Positions 8,343-16,313 of a stretch of DNA of 64,000 bases are shown piece after piece. Location of the stretch: positions 3,410,001-3,474,000 of the forward strand of contig JADJRH010000011.1 in the NCBI GenBank assembly GCA_016712345.1, given 5' to 3'. The stretch's first letter is position 1; the number at the start of each line of letters is the position of its first letter. The notes under the pieces are model-generated. The model saw only the letters and a list, made by a program, of their open reading frames with translations, did no database searches and had not been told where the DNA came from. The position numbers and the translations under genes were made by a program. This DNA is from Polyangiaceae bacterium. GTDB taxonomy: Bacteria; Myxococcota_A; Polyangia; Polyangiales; Polyangiaceae.

Positions 8343-9977
8343 TTACGAGTGACCCAACCCTCCAAGGCTTTGGATGCGCAGTTTGAGGCCGTGTTCAGAA
8401 ACCCGAAGCTCGGCGGCGGCCTTTTTCAAATCGCCGCCGTGCGCCTGAAGCGCGCGTTCAATGTCGGGGCGCGCAAGGTCATGTGTACGCACCAGTTTTT
8501 TCTCGGCAATGAGCGCGTAGAGCGACGAGCGGGCGATGCCGAGAAGATCCGCGGCGGCCGCTCGCTTCCACCCCGTTTTTTCGAGCGCTTCGAGAATTTG
8601 TTCGTCTGTGTACTCATGCGGTTTTTTGCTTTTTTCGCGCGGCGCTTCTTTGGCCGGCGGATCGAGCGCGCGCGTTGTGAGCAACTCATCGGCGGCGGTT
8701 TTTTTCTCCACCGACGGCGGGGTGCGCAACGCGTTTTCAACGTCGGGCACAAGTCGAAACTCCGATTCTTCTCGGCACAAAACAGCGAGCTGCCGCACCA
8801 CATTTCGAAGTTGGCGAACGTTGCCGGTCCACGGGGCGCGCGCCAACCGCGCGAGCGTCGCGGATGACAACCAAGGGTGTTCACCGATCTCGGCGTCGAG
8901 CAATTTCGCCTGTTCGTCGGCACTCAAAACATCGCGAAGGAAAGAAACCGCGAGGCGACCGATATCGTCGCGACGTTCGCGAAGCGGCGGAACGCGCAGC
9001 GAAAGCTCGCTGATTCGATGCAGCAGCGGTTCACGAAATCGGCCTTGTTCCACAGCGGTTTCGAGGTCCGCATCGGTGGCGGTGATGAGTCTCACGTCCA
9101 CGGTTCGCGCGCGCCGGTCACCGACGCGCATCACTTCACCCGTTTCGATCGCGCGGAGCAACATGCCTTGCACGGTGGCGTCGGTGTCGCCGATCTCGTC
9201 GAGAAAAAGTGTACCTTTGTGCGCGAGCGCCATGTGCCCTTCGTGATCGGCAACCGCTCCGCTGAACGCACCGCGCACACGTCCGAAGAGCGCGCTCGCT
9301 GCGAGTGCCGGTTGCACAAGCGCCATGTTGACAGCGACAAACGGACCCGTTGCTCGGCTCGAAGCCGCGTGTATCGCGCGCGCAACAAGCTCTTTTCCTG
9401 TGCCTGTTTCGCCGCGAATGAGTACACGCAGATCGGTTGCGGCGAGGCGGGCAATGTCGCGACGCAGGCGTCGTGTCGCGTCGCTTTCACCCACGAGATC
9501 AAACGCCGGGGGCTTTCGACCCGGAACGGCATCCACGTTGTGCAAAAGCAGCGCGCATCGATCGGCGAGTTCAATCACAACGCCTTCGTCGAGATCCGAA
9601 GCCGAAAATGTGACCTCTCGCGACACAACGTGTCCGCCGACGACCACGTGGGCATCTGCGCGCTCCAGTTTGAGCGTGACGGCGGCGCCTCGCCTTTCAA
9701 GCGACGCAAGCGGTGAACGGCTCAAAAATGGATCCGCGAGCGGCGTTGATGCACCCCCTTCCGGGCGTGAAAAACCGGGCGCCGTTCGCGACAGGTTCAC
9801 CACTTCGCCGGCCGAAAGCCCGAACAAAGTGGCGCAATCACCAATGCGCGCCGCGAGTGGATGGCCCACGATCGTCAGCGCGGCAACGCGTTCACCGCGC
9901 GCATCGGGCGCACTTTTCGACGCGCGCCGAGTTCGCGTTTCGAGAGCTTCGCGAGGGCCGGACCGAGACTGTGACAC
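8343..9977 (-). CDS. Sigma-54-dependent transcriptional activator with FHA-like N-terminal domain
   Basis: A 544-residue enhancer-binding protein. Residues about 30-150 look like a divergent FHA domain. The AAA+ domain (about 160-390) has Walker A GETGTGKE (189-196), Walker B TLFLDEIGD (256-263) and the arginine-rich VPPLRERRDDI segment. The sigma-54 contact loop reads GAFSGA (236-241) instead of the usual GAFTGA. The C-terminus carries two Fis-type helix-turn-helix segments (about 455-490 and 505-540, the second 'KKAAAELRVSEHGLKLRIQ'). FHA domains bind phosphothreonine, so the neighbouring kinases are plausible inputs. GTG start. It is divergent from the kinase gene at 10050, with 72 bases between them. 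Confidence 0.85.
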   Translation of the reverse strand: MSQSRSGPREALETRTRRASKSAPDARGERVAALTIVGHPLAARIGDCATLFGLSAGEVVNLSRTAPGFSRPEGGASTPLADPFLSRSPLASLERRGAAVTLKLERADAHVVVGGHVVSREVTFSASDLDEGVVIELADRCALLLHNVDAVPGRKPPAFDLVGESDATRRLRRDIARLAATDLRVLIRGETGTGKELVARAIHAASSRATGPFVAVNMALVQPALAASALFGRVRGAFSGAVADHEGHMALAHKGTLFLDEIGDTDATVQGMLLRAIETGEVMRVGDRRARTVDVRLITATDADLETAVEQGRFREPLLHRISELSLRVPPLRERRDDIGRLAVSFLRDVLSADEQAKLLDAEIGEHPWLSSATLARLARAPWTGNVRQLRNVVRQLAVLCREESEFRLVPDVENALRTPPSVEKKTAADELLTTRALDPPAKEAPREKSKKPHEYTDEQILEALEKTGWKRAAAADLLGIARSSLYALIAEKKLVRTHDLARPDIERALQAHGGDLKKAAAELRVSEHGLKLRIQSLGGLGHS

Positions 9978-10049
9978 GCGCAGATGCTACTTGAACTCGA
10001 CCGAGTCGTCTTGAACCCGAATGGTGCGGCTTGGTGATAGCTTCCACGT

Positions 10050-10919
10050 GTGAGCGACGACACTCTCCTGCGGGGGCGGGTTATTTCAAATCGCTACAAG
10101 CTGGTGGCTCCGATCGGGAGCGGTGCCATGGGTGTTGTTTGGCGCGCCGAAGACACGCGACTCAGCTCCTTCGTTGCGGTGAAACTGCTGCTCCATCACG
10201 TCGCCGCCGACCCGGAAATCGAGGCCCGCTTCCTTCGTGAGGGCCGCGCGAGCGCATCCATTCGCGGTGCACACGTTGTCGACGTTTTTGATTTTGGCAT
10301 TGACGATGGCACCCCGTTCATCGCGATGGAGCTTTTAAAAGGTGAAAGTCTCAAGGCGTGCCTTGACAGAGAAAACGTGCTTCCTGAAAAGCGCACAATT
10401 CGTATTCTTTCGCAGGTCGCCAAAGGCGTTGGGCGCGCCCACAGCCGCGGTGTTGTGCATCGCGACCTGAAACCCGCCAACATTTTTCTGACAGTTGACG
10501 AAGACGGCGAAACCGCCAAAGTGCTCGACTTTGGGCTCGCCAAGCTCACGCATGAAGTGAGCACCCAAAGCCTTGTCACAGAAACGGGCGCCGTTATGGG
10601 GACCGCTCTCTACATGAGCCCGGAGCAGGCCCGCGGCAGAACCGACGTGGATCACCGGGCCGATCTCTGGGCGCTCGCGATCATCACCTACCAATGCCTT
10701 ACCGGGCGTTTGCCACTGACTGGTAGAACCGAAGCAGACCTGTTGGTGAAAATTTGTACAGAACCAATGCCCATTCCAAGTCGAATCAACCCCAATCTAC
10801 CCAAAGGGTTCGACGAATGGTTTGCTTGCGGAACACGCCGATCGCCCGATGATCGATTTCAATCGGCGGCGGAGTTGGCTGAGGCTCTGCGGGCAGCCTT
10901 CACGCCTGCCGGTTTATAA
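10050..10919 (+). CDS. Soluble Ser/Thr protein kinase
   Basis: A 289-residue kinase with essentially only the catalytic domain: loop GSGAMGVV, Lys45 in VAVKLL, Asp139 in HRDLKPANI, DFG at 160-162 and ALYMSPEQARG. The key residues are present. There is no membrane segment, so it should be cytoplasmic. It is closely similar in layout to the kinase at 4951-6591 (for example VFDFGIDDGTPFIAMELLKG against ILDHGVDDGTPFIAMEFLQG), suggesting a duplication. GTG start. It is transcribed away from the FHA-like sigma-54 activator, a natural candidate substrate. The stop overlaps the stop of the convergent ATP-grasp gene. Confidence 0.9.
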   Translation: MSDDTLLRGRVISNRYKLVAPIGSGAMGVVWRAEDTRLSSFVAVKLLLHHVAADPEIEARFLREGRASASIRGAHVVDVFDFGIDDGTPFIAMELLKGESLKACLDRENVLPEKRTIRILSQVAKGVGRAHSRGVVHRDLKPANIFLTVDEDGETAKVLDFGLAKLTHEVSTQSLVTETGAVMGTALYMSPEQARGRTDVDHRADLWALAIITYQCLTGRLPLTGRTEADLLVKICTEPMPIPSRINPNLPKGFDEWFACGTRRSPDDRFQSAAELAEALRAAFTPAGL

Positions 10920-11813
10920 GAGACTTTCCAAGTCGGGGCGCCGATCTCCCATTCCCACCGGCCAGCCCATTGAATAGCGAGCGTTGATTTCGCCGCGAGG
11001 ATGAAAACGCTCGCACCCTTCCAGGTCGATGTAGCGGTAAGCATCCACCCCGAACGGACCCCAATAACCGGCGCTTTTGAGCGCATCGGCTGCAACGGCT
11101 GCTTCTTTCCGAAGCGCGACGGCTTCGGCTTGGGAGAGCGCTGTACCATCGGCCCGATGGGTAGAACACCACGCCCCACCCTCGTCGCATACCTGGGCGG
11201 TGATCTCTCCCCAGACGATCTCCCCATGTCGGTGAATATACCCATGCAACGCAAAGTCGGCCCGGCGGTTGACAAGCGGCTCCACTTGTAAACCGTCGCC
11301 CGTTCGAAACGAGGCCTTGATCCATGGCTGTATACGATCCAGGTCGCCGCCCATGAGCGGCGTGACCTTCATTCGCCCGCGACCGGCATAACCGTACGGT
11401 CGTTTCAGAAGCCAATGTTCATGGCGCGATGTTTCGGCGAGCGTGGTGAACACTTCCGCTTCCGACGCGGCGAACGTGGCGCCGGGCAAAAATTGACCGA
11501 GATCCGCACAAAATTTTCGGTGGTTCACGCGACGAATTGTTGCAAAGTCAGGGGCGGCCACAATGCGTACACACGCTTTCTGAAATGCCTTGTTTGCGCG
11601 CGGCGTTGGGCACCAGGCTCGGCTTTCAAACGTCGAATCGAGCGCCGGGCACCCGTCCTCAATCACCACGTCGTCCGGCCCGAGAAGCGCTGTCACATGT
11701 TTTCTCAGATCGCGAGAACGTTCGCGCATCGCCAAAGGCGGTGTGTACCCCTGCGGCCTCGCCAACTCTTCTTCGGCGTCGAAGTTTAAGAACCAGGCAC
11801 GTCGCACGACCAT
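10914..11813 (-). CDS. ATP-grasp domain protein
   Basis: Starting at the ATG at 11813 the protein has 299 residues and begins MVVRRAWFLNFDAEEELARP; upstream in-frame starts lie inside the neighbouring gene. ATP-grasp features are the nucleotide-binding lysine in WLLKRPYGYAGRGRMKV, a 'QVEPLVNRRADFALHGYI' strand pair and the metal-binding 'RGEINARYSMGW' with Glu and Asn near the C-terminus. Such enzymes ligate a carboxylate to an amine or thiol using ATP. The start overlaps the 3' end of the DUF455 gene by 28 bases, so translation is probably coupled. No peptide or natural-product precursor gene is evident nearby, so the substrate is unknown. Confidence 0.75.
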   Translation of the reverse strand: MVVRRAWFLNFDAEEELARPQGYTPPLAMRERSRDLRKHVTALLGPDDVVIEDGCPALDSTFESRAWCPTPRANKAFQKACVRIVAAPDFATIRRVNHRKFCADLGQFLPGATFAASEAEVFTTLAETSRHEHWLLKRPYGYAGRGRMKVTPLMGGDLDRIQPWIKASFRTGDGLQVEPLVNRRADFALHGYIHRHGEIVWGEITAQVCDEGGAWCSTHRADGTALSQAEAVALRKEAAVAADALKSAGYWGPFGVDAYRYIDLEGCERFHPRGEINARYSMGWPVGMGDRRPDLESLL

Positions 11814-12760
11814 GCGCCGAGTTCCTCCAAGAAACGTTCTGAAAGGCCCGCCTTTGCTCGGGCCACGCGGTTTTGAGGCTTGCCGCGCATCAGCATGGGT
11901 GAAAGCGGCGGCGGCAACGTGCGCCACCAAACATCAAAGTCGAGCGGGGTTTCCGCTCCTGTTTCGGTCGCCAAGAAACGCCGCAACCAGCGAACTGCAA
12001 AGCGCACGTGTGGGATCTCTTCGGCGCCCACGCGCTCCTGAATTTCGGCTCCTCTGTGATCACCGATCGCTCGAAAACGCTCCGCAAAGCGCGCTGTGTG
12101 ATCGAGGTTCGCGCCCTCAAATCCCACCCCCATCACGGCCACAAACTGCGCAGGCGTTTGGGCCGACGGCACCCGCTCCCAAAACCAATCACGCACCGCA
12201 AACGAGCCGAACCGGTAGCCAAGGTCGCGCAGATAGTCGTCGTAGAGGCGCATGTGCCGCACTTCGTCGGCCAGAATGTGGAGAAGGCCGCCCCGAAACG
12301 CGCGCGGTGCCGATGCAAACGCGAGGCTTGCCCACGCCATCAGTTCAGCGGCTTGCAACTCGTGGTGCAAAAAGGTGTGCACGAGTTGAGCGCGTTTTTC
12401 AGGCGATCGAAGCGCTCCGGCACTCGGTGTTTTCGACGCGTGGAGCACCACCGAAAGCTCGGGCGGTCGGCCGGGGGCTTCAATTCTCCGCGACTTTGCG
12501 TGAGGTTCCCAAACGCGAGGCAGCGGCGGGGGCGCCAGTTTGTGGGCGAGATCTGTTGTGTACACATAGTCCCAAGCCCAGCGCTCCACTGTGCCGGCCG
12601 GGGGAACATCCAACAGATCGATATCGACGGGAGAAGCGGTCGACTCCACGGGCGGTGTGACCTCACCACAGCCCAGGTCGACCGACCACGTTTTTCGCTC
12701 TGGTGCCCGCCACCGGCCAAGGATGGCCCAACGGTCGCGCCGAGTTCGGGGACAAGCCAT
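11786..12760 (-). CDS. DUF455 ferritin-like diiron-type protein
   Basis: The frame is open much further upstream, but the conserved protein begins near MACPRTRRDRWAILGRW (ATG at 12760, 324 residues). A TTG at 12802 would add a short segment with a CPRC pair, possibly part of a zinc ribbon with the following cysteine; this start is a real alternative. The ferritin-like helices carry the putative metal ligands: HHELQAAELMAWA, ILADEVRHMRLYDDYL and GAEEIPHVRFAVRWL (E...E-x-x-H patterns). DUF455 proteins are predicted diiron proteins of unknown reaction. It overlaps the ATP-grasp gene by 28 bases, which implies a joint function. It is divergent from the TPR-AIM24 gene. Confidence 0.78.
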   Translation of the reverse strand: MACPRTRRDRWAILGRWRAPERKTWSVDLGCGEVTPPVESTASPVDIDLLDVPPAGTVERWAWDYVYTTDLAHKLAPPPLPRVWEPHAKSRRIEAPGRPPELSVVLHASKTPSAGALRSPEKRAQLVHTFLHHELQAAELMAWASLAFASAPRAFRGGLLHILADEVRHMRLYDDYLRDLGYRFGSFAVRDWFWERVPSAQTPAQFVAVMGVGFEGANLDHTARFAERFRAIGDHRGAEIQERVGAEEIPHVRFAVRWLRRFLATETGAETPLDFDVWWRTLPPPLSPMLMRGKPQNRVARAKAGLSERFLEELGAWSCDVPGS

Positions 12761-12844
12761 CCGAACCGCCGTTTTGAGCCTGGATGCGCAGCGAGGGCAC
12801 AAAACCGGGTGAATCCGGCGCCGGTCGGTGTAGGCTCCGCGCCG

Positions 12845-14302
12845 ATGCAGGATCGCGATCCCCCCGCTCCCCCGTCGTCGCACGAGGTGGCCGGCGAGGA
12901 TTTTTTGTTTCATCTCTACCGCGGCAGCGAGCTGCTCCAAGACAACCGCGTCCACGACGCGAAGGCGGAGCTTGAGCAGGCGCTGCGATTTCAGCCGAGC
13001 GACCCCAAAGGCCAAGACCTTCTGGGCATTGTGTACTTTCGGCTCGGACTTTATCCGCGAGCGATCGCCATCTACGAGCAGCTCGTTCAAAGCCACCCCG
13101 ATGCGATCGAACCGCGGGTGAATCTGGCTCTTTCGTACATCAAGACGGGTCAAGCAGCCGCCGCCCGCTCCGAACTGGAGCGGGTTGTGGAGCAAAATCC
13201 AAATCACAGCCGCGCATGGGGATACCTCGGTCTCGCGTTTCAAAGGCTTGGTGATTACGAACGGGCGAGTCACGCGTTCGCCGCGGGTGGGCACGACGCC
13301 ATGGCGCGACGCCTGCTTGAAATGGCTACGCAGTCGTCGCCGGGAGTGAGCCCCACAACGCCGGCCTCGCTTGCGCCCGAGCCCCTTGCGCCGCGTGAAA
13401 GTCGACGACCGACAGCGCCTGGATTTGAAGCGGCTACCGGTGGACCAACGGTGTCTGTCGAGATGCCGGCAAGTTCGGGAAGTGTACCCACGACCGCTTG
13501 GACAGCGATCGATGCCGATGTCACCGCTCCGGCGGAAGCAGCTTTGGAGCACGAAGCACCGCCTCCGTCGCGCGCCGCGTTGATGCCGCCGCCCGCGCGC
13601 CTGCCAACAACGGCTGCCGTCGCAGATGAAGCGCCGCGCGCGGTGCACCTACCTCGAACAGCGCCACCGACGGGTGTACGCGAAACATTTCAAAACGCGT
13701 TGCTTGTGTACCCACGCGCGCTGCCTGTGGCACTTCACCCGTCGGGCATTGTTCTCGTGCAAGCCGCGTCGGGATTTGCTGCTCGGCTTGAATCGGTGCG
13801 TTCCATGACCCTGCACTCACCCGCGGGTGAAGCGCTTCGCCGTCGCGTGCGCGGTCGCGTGATCGATGAATCACTCGGCGGATCGCTGGCACCGATCATT
13901 GACCTGCCGGGCAAAAGCGAGATCATTTTCTCACCTCAAAAAGATCACGATCTCTCCGCGCTCACGCTCGACGACGACGCACTCTACCTTCGCGAAGATG
14001 CGCTTCTGGGCTTTGAACCCGGCGTTTCGTACGAAAACGGCCGCCTACCCGTCGGCGATGGAGACGCGATTGCCATGGTCCAGCTGCGCGGATCCGGAAC
14101 GCTCGTTGCGCAACTCCCCGCAACTCGGCACGCCGTAGAAGTGATGGAGGGCCACACACTTCTTGTGCGCGCCGCCTGCGTTTTGGCTTGGTTCGGACGC
14201 CTTTTGCCCCGCGGAATACCACCGAGCGAGGCGCCGGCGGGTGCACGCGGTCTTGCCGCATTTTCGGGTGAAGGCATGGTGCTGCTTGATGGCCGCGCTT
14301 GA
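12845..14302 (+). CDS. TPR protein with C-terminal AIM24-like domain
   Basis: A 485-residue protein read from the ATG at 12845; the longer open frame upstream is antisense to the DUF455 gene. Residues about 20-160 contain TPR repeats (AKAELEQALRFQPSDPKGQD, IAIYEQLVQSHPDAIEPRVN, ARSELERVVEQNPNHSRAWG). A Pro/Ala/Thr-rich linker (about 165-270) leads to a beta-rich domain (about 285-480) with 'QLRGSGTLVAQLP', 'EVMEGHTLLVRAACVLAW' and 'GMVLLDGRA', as in the AIM24 family. Bacterial AIM24 proteins have no firm function; the yeast homologue is mitochondrial. Its last 14 bases overlap the start of pgsA, so the two are probably cotranslated. Confidence 0.75.
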   Translation: MQDRDPPAPPSSHEVAGEDFLFHLYRGSELLQDNRVHDAKAELEQALRFQPSDPKGQDLLGIVYFRLGLYPRAIAIYEQLVQSHPDAIEPRVNLALSYIKTGQAAAARSELERVVEQNPNHSRAWGYLGLAFQRLGDYERASHAFAAGGHDAMARRLLEMATQSSPGVSPTTPASLAPEPLAPRESRRPTAPGFEAATGGPTVSVEMPASSGSVPTTAWTAIDADVTAPAEAALEHEAPPPSRAALMPPPARLPTTAAVADEAPRAVHLPRTAPPTGVRETFQNALLVYPRALPVALHPSGIVLVQAASGFAARLESVRSMTLHSPAGEALRRRVRGRVIDESLGGSLAPIIDLPGKSEIIFSPQKDHDLSALTLDDDALYLREDALLGFEPGVSYENGRLPVGDGDAIAMVQLRGSGTLVAQLPATRHAVEVMEGHTLLVRAACVLAWFGRLLPRGIPPSEAPAGARGLAAFSGEGMVLLDGRA

Positions 14303-14960
14303 TCGAACCCCCAAAGCCGAACAACGCGAACGCGCACGCGCTCGGCGTCAAACGTTTTGGCAGGACGCCAAAAATCTCCCCAATCTGCTCACTTTCGCTC
14401 GGATCTTAATGATCCCCGGCGTGCTCGTGTTGCTGTCTCAAGGCAATCCGCGAGCGTGTTTGTGGGCCGCCGTTGTGTACGCATTGGCCGCCATTACCGA
14501 CGCGCTCGACGGATGGATCGCCCGCCGTCAGGGCCTTGTGAGTGTGCTCGGCAAGTTTCTCGATCCCCTTGCGGACAAGCTCATTGTGGCCGCCACGCTC
14601 GTTTGGCTTGTGCCCATGGGACGGATCCCCGCGTGGGCCGTCGTGCTCCTGCTCTGCCGCGAGATCACCATCACGGCGCTCCGATCGATCGCATCGGCCG
14701 AAGGCATCATCATCGCAGCCGGCGACGGTGGAAAAGCCAAAACCGCCCTTCAAATGGTCGGCATCATCTGCCTCATCCTCGGCTACCCGTACCGCCTCCA
14801 CTTTGGCTACGACTTCGGCGTCGTTGACCTTGTGCACGTCGGCCGCATGCTTGTGTACCTTTCTCTCATCTTCTCGATCACAAGCGCGCTCAAGTACCTG
14901 GGCCTTTTCGTCGACGCGATCGACGCCGAGAAAAAGCCGCCCCACGATGGCGCTTCGTGA
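14289..14960 (+). CDS. pgsA: CDP-diacylglycerol-glycerol-3-phosphate 3-phosphatidyltransferase
   Basis: A 223-residue membrane enzyme of the CDP-alcohol phosphatidyltransferase family. The signature D-x2-D-G-x2-A-R-x8-G-x3-D-x3-D is complete in DALDGWIARRQGLVSVLGKF followed by LDPLADK. It transfers the phosphatidyl group from CDP-diacylglycerol to glycerol-3-phosphate, the committed step to phosphatidylglycerol and cardiolipin at the inner membrane. The ATG at 14289 overlaps the preceding gene's end and begins a typical basic N-terminus (MAALDRTPKAEQRERARARR). Further upstream in-frame starts lie inside the AIM24 domain and are unlikely. PgsA is favoured over Pss by the LPNLLTFARILMIPGV N-terminal helix. 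Confidence 0.88.
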   Translation: MAALDRTPKAEQRERARARRQTFWQDAKNLPNLLTFARILMIPGVLVLLSQGNPRACLWAAVVYALAAITDALDGWIARRQGLVSVLGKFLDPLADKLIVAATLVWLVPMGRIPAWAVVLLLCREITITALRSIASAEGIIIAAGDGGKAKTALQMVGIICLILGYPYRLHFGYDFGVVDLVHVGRMLVYLSLIFSITSALKYLGLFVDAIDAEKKPPHDGAS

Positions 14961-15046
14961 TCTTTTTTGCCCGCGAAAAAGCGCGCTTTTGTGCGCAACG
15001 CATGAAGGTGAAGAAGGTCGGGGCCCCTTGTGCTAATCATCGCGCC

Positions 15047-15460
15047 GTGAACCGTTCGCCGCTCCTTTCGAGTCTTGTCGTGCTCTTCGCCGTCTCCGTC
15101 AGTGCGCTTATTCCGGGCTGTGACAAGCAGGGTGAGGGCGAACGGTGCGACCGCGAAAACGGCGACCTCGACTGCGCGTCGCCGCTTGTGTGTACACAAG
15201 GTTTTGTGCTCGGTCAAACGTCCGATGTCTGCTGCCCCGGTGACTTGGCGAGCGCAACCGCGCCTGAATGCAAGCCCAACAGCGCCACCACCGGCACGGG
15301 CGGAACCGGCGGGTCCACAACGTCGGGCTCCACCGGCGGGACCACTTCCACAACGGGCACGGGCGCAGGAGCAAGCGGTGGAACCGGCGGAACCGGCGGA
15401 ACCGCGGGCACCGGTGGAATGACCACCGGCGGCACCGGCACCACCACATCGAGCATGTGA
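15047..15460 (+). CDS. Small Cys-containing lipoprotein with Gly/Thr-rich tail
   Basis: Read from the GTG at 15047 (137 residues). It has a short hydrophobic leader (SSLVVLFAVSVSALIPGC) with a lipobox-like cysteine, a small region with six more cysteines (about residues 30-70: CDRENGDLDCASPLVC, DVCCPGD, PEC) and a tail of about 65 residues made almost only of Gly, Thr, Ser and Ala. Earlier in-frame ATGs at 14957 and 15002 would put extra charged residues before the signal. The low-complexity tail resembles linkers seen after the lipobox of other lipoproteins in this window. Role unknown, probably surface exposed. It lies in the plus-strand run between pgsA and the MlaE gene. Confidence 0.65.
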   Translation: MNRSPLLSSLVVLFAVSVSALIPGCDKQGEGERCDRENGDLDCASPLVCTQGFVLGQTSDVCCPGDLASATAPECKPNSATTGTGGTGGSTTSGSTGGTTSTTGTGAGASGGTGGTGGTAGTGGMTTGGTGTTTSSM

Positions 15461-15470
15461 GCATCTTCGG

Positions 15471-16307
15471 ATGGACCGGGAGACGCCGCCGCCGCCCTCG
15501 GGCCAAACCGTTTCACACGCCCCACCGCCGCCCTCTTCATTTGTCACCGAGCTATCCGCATTTCTCGGCCATTTCGGCCAGATTGCACGCATGACTGTCG
15601 GCGCTTTCGCCGCCATGTTTCGCCGCCCGTTTGAGCTTCGATCCACCATTCATCAAATGGAAATGATCGGAGTGAACAGCGCGAGCCTCGCGAGCGTCAC
15701 CGCTCTTTTCGTGGGCATGGTCATGGCCGTTCAGTTCGCTTTCGGCCTGCAAAAGTTCGGCGGCATGGAGTACACAGGTCGCATTATCGGCCTTTCATTC
15801 GCGCGCGAACTCGCACCCGCGCTCACCGCCGTGATCGTGGGTGGACGCATCGGTTCAGGCATCGCCGCCGAGGTGGGGTCCATGGCCGTGACCGAACAAA
15901 TTGACGCCATTCGCGCGCTCGGGGCCGACCCGATCAAAAAGCTTGTGGTTCCCCGCCTCCTCGCGAGCACCCTTGTCATGCCCGTTCTCGGCGCCCTCGC
16001 CTTGGTGCTCGGCTTCGGCGGCGCCATGTTGATATGCGCGGTTGAATTTGACATTCCCCCCGGCTTTTTCCTGCGAACGGCACTCGGTTCAGTCAATTAC
16101 AAAGACTACATCAGCGGTATGTATAAAACGCCGTTCTTCGGCGCCATTATCGCCCTCATCGGCTGCCACTTCGGCCTCATCACCCGCGGCGGTACTGAAG
16201 GGGTAGGTCAAAGCACAACCCGCACTGTGGTTGCCGTCTCCATCGCCATTCTTGTCGCCGACTTTATCCTCACCAAAGTCTCCGTCCTCGTCTTCCCTGG
16301 AAGGTAG
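15471..16307 (+). CDS. MlaE family ABC transporter permease
   Basis: A 278-residue inner-membrane permease. A Pro-rich N-terminus (about 1-25) precedes an amphipathic segment, then about five membrane helices. The core motifs of the MlaE/YrbE family are visible: GLSFARELAPALTAVIVGGR, AEVGSMAVTEQIDAIRALGA and VPRLLASTLVMPVLG. MlaE works with an ATPase (MlaF) and an MCE-domain protein (MlaD) to move phospholipids between the membranes. Neither partner is adjacent; the next gene begins 6 bases later and is the EpmA-like enzyme. The partners must therefore be encoded elsewhere. Its place after pgsA fits a membrane-lipid theme. Confidence 0.88.
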   Translation: MDRETPPPPSGQTVSHAPPPPSSFVTELSAFLGHFGQIARMTVGAFAAMFRRPFELRSTIHQMEMIGVNSASLASVTALFVGMVMAVQFAFGLQKFGGMEYTGRIIGLSFARELAPALTAVIVGGRIGSGIAAEVGSMAVTEQIDAIRALGADPIKKLVVPRLLASTLVMPVLGALALVLGFGGAMLICAVEFDIPPGFFLRTALGSVNYKDYISGMYKTPFFGAIIALIGCHFGLITRGGTEGVGQSTTRTVVAVSIAILVADFILTKVSVLVFPGR

Positions 16308-16313
16308 TTTCCA

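Noticed and set aside
11590..12660. 356-codon plus-strand frame
   Set aside because: It is antisense to the ATP-grasp and DUF455 genes and is rich in Arg, Pro and Ala as expected of a shadow frame in GC-rich DNA.
12761..13648. Upstream extension of the DUF455 frame (296 codons)
   Set aside because: The extension is antisense to the TPR-AIM24 gene and has Arg/Cys-rich shadow composition.
15270..15460. GGAACCGGCGG-type direct repeats that could look like a small repeat array
   Set aside because: They encode the Gly/Thr-rich tail of a lipoprotein; there are no spacers, so it is not a CRISPR.
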